The notes beneath the pieces are model-generated. The model was given only the letters and a program-made list of their open reading frames with translations. It was not told the origin of the DNA and made no database searches. Position numbers and translations under genes: made by a program. A DNA stretch of 64,000 nt from Polytrichum commune (lineage: Eukaryota; Streptophyta; Polytrichopsida; Polytrichales; Polytrichaceae): assembly GCA_950295325.1 (NCBI GenBank), contig OX485807.1, positions 18,695,666 to 18,759,665 on the forward strand, in the 5' to 3' direction. This document shows, in pieces, positions 59,185 to 64,000 of the stretch. Every line of letters starts with the position of its first letter. Position 1 is the stretch's first letter.

Positions 59185-59345
59185 TACATTCTAACCCCAA
59201 TAATATGACACCTCGATTATATGACACATTTTCCATCAAAGAAAGTTTCTAGTGTTAATTTACCTCGATATTAGAGCTTTGATGCTCGTATTGTGACATT
59301 TTTAGGCCCGATTTGTCATATAATAGAGGTAATTAATGCGTGCAA
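59185..59345 (+). mobile_element. Remnant related to the pogo-like element at 29.7 kb
   Basis: The words aataatatgacacctcgatt, tatgacac, aaagttt(c)cta and gtcatataatagaggtaat follow the same order as the left end of the 29660-30649 element (ataatatgacaacctcga ... gtcatattatagaggtaat). Terminal repeats are not preserved. Confidence 0.6.
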
Positions 59346-59601
59346 GTGATGTGACCCACACTGATGATTTGCCTTGGGATCATGGAGTACATAGTGATTG
59401 GACTCAATGGGTAACTTAAGTGAGTTGTTTAAACCTTGGTTTCAGAATAGATGTTGCACTTTGAGTTTTTGGGTCTGAGTGGAGGTTGAAGGTTTTATGG
59501 ATTGTTGGATCAACATACTAGACTACTAGTATTATGAAGTTGTTGATTTCTCTTCTTGATTCAAAAATTATCCTCGCACCTAAAGCTTACATCTATTTAG
59601 A

Positions 59602-60582
59602 TTGGAAAGTTCAACTAATAAATTCCTCACAAACTCCTCACAAATAAACATCCTAATACACATACATAGCATATACACCGCCATTAACAACACAAATAAA
59701 CACTCTCCCACAAAAGACCTTACACCTCACTTCCCAAATTTCAAAAGAAACACATTACACACACCTCGACACACAAACACCACCAAAACAAAGATACATA
59801 ACCACACAATATACACAAACTCCATCATACAAATCTATAAAAAATCGCAATTAATAACAACACACCAACCCCATAAATTTCTCTTATTACTCCAATGTGG
59901 CGACATCCACCCAAACCCAGGCCCTATACCTAACTTAATACAAAACCATCCAACCACTCATAAAAGACGACAGTCCACATATTTTATAACTAGTACGATC
60001 AAATTTCAGCCAGAGTACCAACATCTAGCCAAAACATTTAAACCCCTTTTCCAAGCAACACACCATCTACACACACAAACAATAAATTCACTCCCATACT
60101 TACACAACTACATACAACAACACACAAATCATCCCCCCTCACACATAATTTACGCAATAATTACAACGATTAGCCCATCCATAGAAATATGTAACACATA
60201 TATACAACAACTACCAATACAAAATTGGACATCACAATTACTAGAAAAAATGACAACACTTCCCAATCCACCGGAAAGACACATAGACACCCCGCACCCC
60301 TACACACAATTTTGTAACATATACAAAGACATAATCACCCCCCCCCCCAACACAATACATAAAAAGTTATATGATTACATACATCTCAATTCCGGCACAC
60401 TTAGCATCCAAAACATGAGTGAAGCATTTCCATATCTACCAAGGCAACTACTAACAGAGGCATTAAGATATAATGAACCCATCAATGAATACACACATCC
60501 TAATCCCCCACCAATACAAAATCCACCACCCCCAAACGGACCAATCCCACTAACAAGCCAAAAATCATATGCCATAACCTAG
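59602..60582 (+). pseudogene. LINE N-terminal segment with 2A-like peptide motif
   Basis: The frame is Thr/His/Asn/Pro-rich and has no zinc knuckle. Residues 94-108 are LLLLQCGDIHPNPGP (59881-59925), matching the 2A-like signature (D-x-E/H-x-NPGP) found near the N-terminus of several non-LTR retrotransposon proteins. That signature causes ribosome skipping before the last Pro. The TAG at 60580-60582 interrupts a beginning-of-endonuclease motif: the text reads AIT-stop-NASSLN, where family members have Trp-Asn. This suggests TGG to TAG, so the upstream and downstream parts were one protein. Confidence 0.7.
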
Positions 60583-62052
60583 AATGCCTCCTCACTAAAC
60601 ACTGCCATGCCATGCTTACAAGACCTAATTACGAATCCCCATAAACCTCCCTCAATTATCATTATACAAGAAACAAAGTTGACTGCCACCAAATCTACAA
60701 AGTATATCCAAAAACTATTTCTGCAATATAAACTTTTCTTTAACAACACACACAATATCACAAGAATTACAAGACAAATGATGACCTACAGAGGACACAG
60801 AGGAGGCCTACTAATGCTAATCCACAACAAACACACATTTCCAGGTAACCTCTCCAAAATTCCTACACCTGCAGACGTATCCCCATTTCTCCAAATAACA
60901 CGAATAGCAAACCAACCCCTACAACCGTGGCTCCTAATAAACCTATATATGCCCTCACATGAGGAGGATTTACCTCTCATCCCCATCATACAAAATACCA
61001 TAACCAACCAAATACAAGCTCACCCTAACCACACACACATCTTATGCGGGGACTTCAATAGAGACATCGCCTTAATAGAAAGACAAAACAACCAACATAC
61101 CACGCCACCACAACCAGAAGACTATCTATGGCGATCATTTACCACCGGTCTCGAATTATCATATATACCAACAAACACAACCTACTCAAGACAAGGAGGA
61201 CATAACTACACACAAAATAGCTTAATCGACGGCTTCTTCATCAAAACCCCCAACAACCGCCTTTACACTTCAACTACAATCCAAAATATTCATTTAAACT
61301 CCGACCATTTACCCATACAACTAAAAATTCCTCCAAACACCCTTATTCCCAAAACACCACCCACAACCCCCGAACCACCGCCTAGATTACTTAATCCCAT
61401 TCCGAAAGAGAAACTTGAAGAATTTCACACAAAATTCTTTGAAAGTCATTCAAACCAGATGGACGAGCTCACCCAACTATTACAAAATAACCAACTAACA
61501 AGTGAACAATGGCAAATAGCTTGCAATTCATTTACCACCCTCACTGACAACATCACCTCTGCCATCCTAGAAACATGCAGCACCCCACCCATACCCATAC
61601 TACCAAACCAAGTCGCCCAACAAGGCGGATACCTCCCAAAGAAACCCCAAAAACAATGGAAAACACATCTATCTACCTACCACCTCATCCGTAAAACAAT
61701 ATATATCATAAAAAATAACCCAAATTGGCGCACTCATCCCATCATCACACATGAACTACGTAACCATACCAACACTACTATACCTCCACCACCTGACCAA
61801 CCACTCGAATACGAATCATGGATAGAAGAACTAGCCACAATAGCAAAAGTAGCAAAAAACAAAGCCCGGAAAATCACGACAGAATATACTACCAAACAAA
61901 TCAAAAAAACCATATCTAAATATCAACAACTCTACGACAAAAGTCCTAAGAAAATAAATAGAAAAGTCTTCAAAAATACCGATACCCCCTCACTCGATTG
62001 TCTCATCGATAGATCCAACAACATCCTTACAAACCCAAACGACATTGCATAA
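60583..62052 (+). pseudogene. LINE apurinic-type endonuclease domain and linker
   Basis: Contains the exonuclease-endonuclease-phosphatase motifs in order: IIIIQETKL (Glu at 60670), WLLINLYMPS, ILCGDFNRD (Asp at 61051), NSLIDGFFI and LNSDHLPIQL (Asp-His at 61303-61308). All catalytic residues appear present. A linker with basic, Thr-rich sequence follows and is cut by TAA at 62050-62052, followed in frame by more element sequence. The endonuclease would nick target DNA for target-primed reverse transcription. Confidence 0.88.
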
Positions 62053-64000
62053 GAAATACACACCCAACAATCAATCAATAACAGGCCCACCGTCCCAACA
62101 TGTTATTATCAACCTGATCATACACCACATTGCATATGCGGAGTCAGATAATATCCGTGGCATGACCTAAACGGATACACCATTGAAAAAAGAGGCGACG
62201 CACTTACCCCCCTACATACATACCTAGACCAAACAACATATGACATATGCCTACAAAACTTGGCCAATGGAAAAACCCCCGGACCCGATAAAATCCCTAA
62301 CGCCATACTAAAAACTATGCCACCAAGATTCCACAAGTTTCTTGTACTATTCTTCACACATTGCTACAAACAAAAACAAATTCCCGAAGCTTGGAAAACA
62401 AGCCTTACAATACTCCTATACAAAAAAGATAACCCCCATCACCTTACCAACCATAGACCCATTGCACTCGCTAACACAATTTATAAGTTATTTACGAGCA
62501 TCCTCTCCTCATATGGAGAAAAATACCAAATTTTACATGACAGCCAAGAAGGCTTTCGAGCCGAAAGATACACCGCCCGGCAACTACAAACTCTAATTGC
62601 AGCATTAGAAGATGCAAGAATTACTAACCAAGACATCTACATATTATACATTGACTTTAAAAACGCCTTCGGCTCTATCGATCACGCTAGACTCCTTACC
62701 CTTATGAAAGATCTAGGCTATCCACAAGACGTTGTAACCCTAGTAGGCAATATCTACTCACAATCTACCACCACATTTACTGGAGAACATTTCGGTAAGA
62801 CACAACCAATACCTATCCAAAGAGGAACCATACAAGGGGACACATTGAGCCCATATCTTTTTCTCATCTTCCTAGAACCATTTTTTAGATGGTTACAAAG
62901 AGGGAACAATGGATATATTTTTAAAACCTCCGATATAATACTAAGCTTTGCAGCCTACGTAGACGACCTAGCAGCAATATCCAACAACGTGGCATCCATC
63001 AAACTCCAACTAAATAAATTAGACAAATATTGCGAATGGGTTGGAATGGACCTTGGCATTACAAAATGTGCAGTCACGGGCTGCCCTAACAAGTCCAAAC
63101 TCAATCCTCAAGCCTTTAAAACACATTTATAAAACACTAATATAAACTTTAGGAACCAACCCATTCCTATCCTAAGCCAACATGAATCATATGTCTACCT
63201 TGGAATAAATTTGGTTCCATCACTACAATGGAAAACTCAAACACACATAACAACAACCAAACTGATCAATCAATGCAAACTACTAATCGCATGCCCAGCC
63301 ACCATGAAACAAAAAATACAAATGATGGACACAGTCATAAGAGCCGGCATAGCCTATAGCTTCTACGCCGTCCCATACTCATTACCTGCCATTAAGAAAC
63401 TTGATAAAAGAATAATCGTCCTTCACAAGACAATATGTGGTCTTCCAAAATGTATGTCAAACGCAGTTGCACAACTACCCCAAGATATGTTTGGTACAGA
63501 AGTCTTCTCACTAAAAAATGTATACATTACATGCATAGGCGAACAACTCATTAATGCCCTCAATGACAAAGGGAGACTTGGTAGCATATACAAAGGACTC
63601 ACAAAACACATACTCACCAAACATGGCGGATCACTAAACATATCACGCATATCCCAACATGATTGTATAAGATCACCAATCACAAGAACATTATTCCTAC
63701 TCAAAACAACTAGTGGCACCCACTTAAGAAGTACACTCGCAAAATTCCCTCTCCTCCCCACACAACTCGAGACACAGTGGATGCGCCAAGCACAAAACAT
63801 ACCTACATTAACCCCCACAACTTCCCTAAAATACTTACATAAATTAATACTCCACAACATAACCGAACTTAGACACATAATACAACCTAATGGCACACAA
63901 CTAATGACCAACGATGAATTCAAAACCTACTACAACACACCCACTAAAACAATCAAAGCCGCCCTAGACCAAGCCCGAATACTCTTTTGCGAACCATCAT
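62053..64000 (+). pseudogene. LINE reverse transcriptase and C-terminal region, incomplete at window edge
   Basis: After a further TAA at 62149, the RT domain reads NGKTPGPDKIPN, YKKDNPHHLTNHRPIAL, ILYIDFKNAFGSIDH (Asp at 62653), IQRGTIQGDTLSPYLF and FAAYVDDLAA (YVDD at 62956-62967). The active-site aspartates are kept. A TAA at 63130 ends the main frame, but sequence typical of the thumb and C-terminal region (SYVYLGINL; IRAGIAYSFYAVPYSLP; TICGLPKCMSNAVAQLP) continues in the same frame to 64000. The active site uses YVDD where many LINEs have FADD. Confidence 0.9.

Larger units (their letters stand above)
59602..64000 (+). mobile_element. Non-LTR retrotransposon (LINE), 5' end uncertain, runs off the window
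   Basis: The whole segment is one reading frame (frame 1) interrupted only by stops at 60580, 62050, 62149 and 63130. Domains in order are a 2A-like motif, endonuclease, reverse transcriptase and a C-terminal region that is open to the last base. The + strand is strikingly rich in A and C from about 59606 on, which marks the left boundary. No start ATG precedes the frame (it opens at a TTG after a TAA), so the 5' end is probably truncated. Confidence 0.9.

Noticed and set aside
59602..64000. Reading the in-frame TAA codons of the LINE as glutamine (variant genetic code)
   Set aside because: DPH1 ends with TAA at the expected place, and the LINE's fourth stop and the other pseudogenes use TAG and TGA. 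Decay by C to T change explains all of them.

Overview
The window reads as nuclear DNA of a land plant, most likely a moss. The strongest pointer is a protein kinase–NB-ARC–LRR gene (PNL architecture), a resistance-gene class known from mosses. The chromodomain-type Ty3 element and the repeat-rich, AT-rich spacers fit. Species cannot be named from sequence alone. Only two genes look clearly intact: DPH1 (diphthamide synthesis, + strand, about 49.2-50.9 kb) and a three-exon UPF0496/DUF677 gene (- strand, about 52.7-55.0 kb). Nearly everything else is mobile, repetitive or decayed.

Layout. 0-2.9 kb: end of a tandem satellite whose units carry a perfect palindrome. 2.9-10.1 kb: an eleven-exon pseudogene with a ParB-like GNHR box and a beta-class DNA-methylase-like C-terminus. 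It is split inside the ParB-box glycine codon by a 2.84-kb LTR-type insertion. 10.2-14.3 kb: a second TG...CA element with a 5-bp target duplication, carrying a 504-codon gag/transposon-like ORF and a striking excess of CCGGA. 15.1-16.0 kb: a 47-bp minisatellite before a small F-box-like ORF. 17.6-24.5 kb: the PNL pseudogene, broken by a 17-bp tandem duplication in its FLDIACFF motif and by a nonsense codon in a homogenised 144-bp LRR array. 24.6-29.6 kb: AT-rich spacer with duplicated exon-like fragments.

29.7-41.9 kb is a nest of transposons: an internally deleted pogo/Tigger element, a hAT transposase tail, a MULE-like long-inverted-repeat element with a 9-bp duplication, a Ty3/chromovirus element with almost identical LTRs but no reverse transcriptase core, and a 989-bp foldback element with an 8-bp duplication. 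44.2-45.2 kb holds a decayed PIF/Harbinger transposase. 45.7-48.8 kb is bracketed by two inverted homologous arms. The right end (59.6 kb onward, running off the window) is a non-LTR retrotransposon. It was once one long reading frame with a 2A-like CGDIHPNPGP motif, endonuclease and reverse transcriptase, and it now has four in-frame stops.

A common theme is the mode of decay. In the ParB-methylase gene, the LINE and the PNL LRR exon, frames and splice sites are kept while single stop codons appear that can all be explained by C:G to T:A transitions, as expected where methylated cytosine decays. Coordinates of splice sites, target duplications and terminal repeats were read by eye; no alignment or database search was run.
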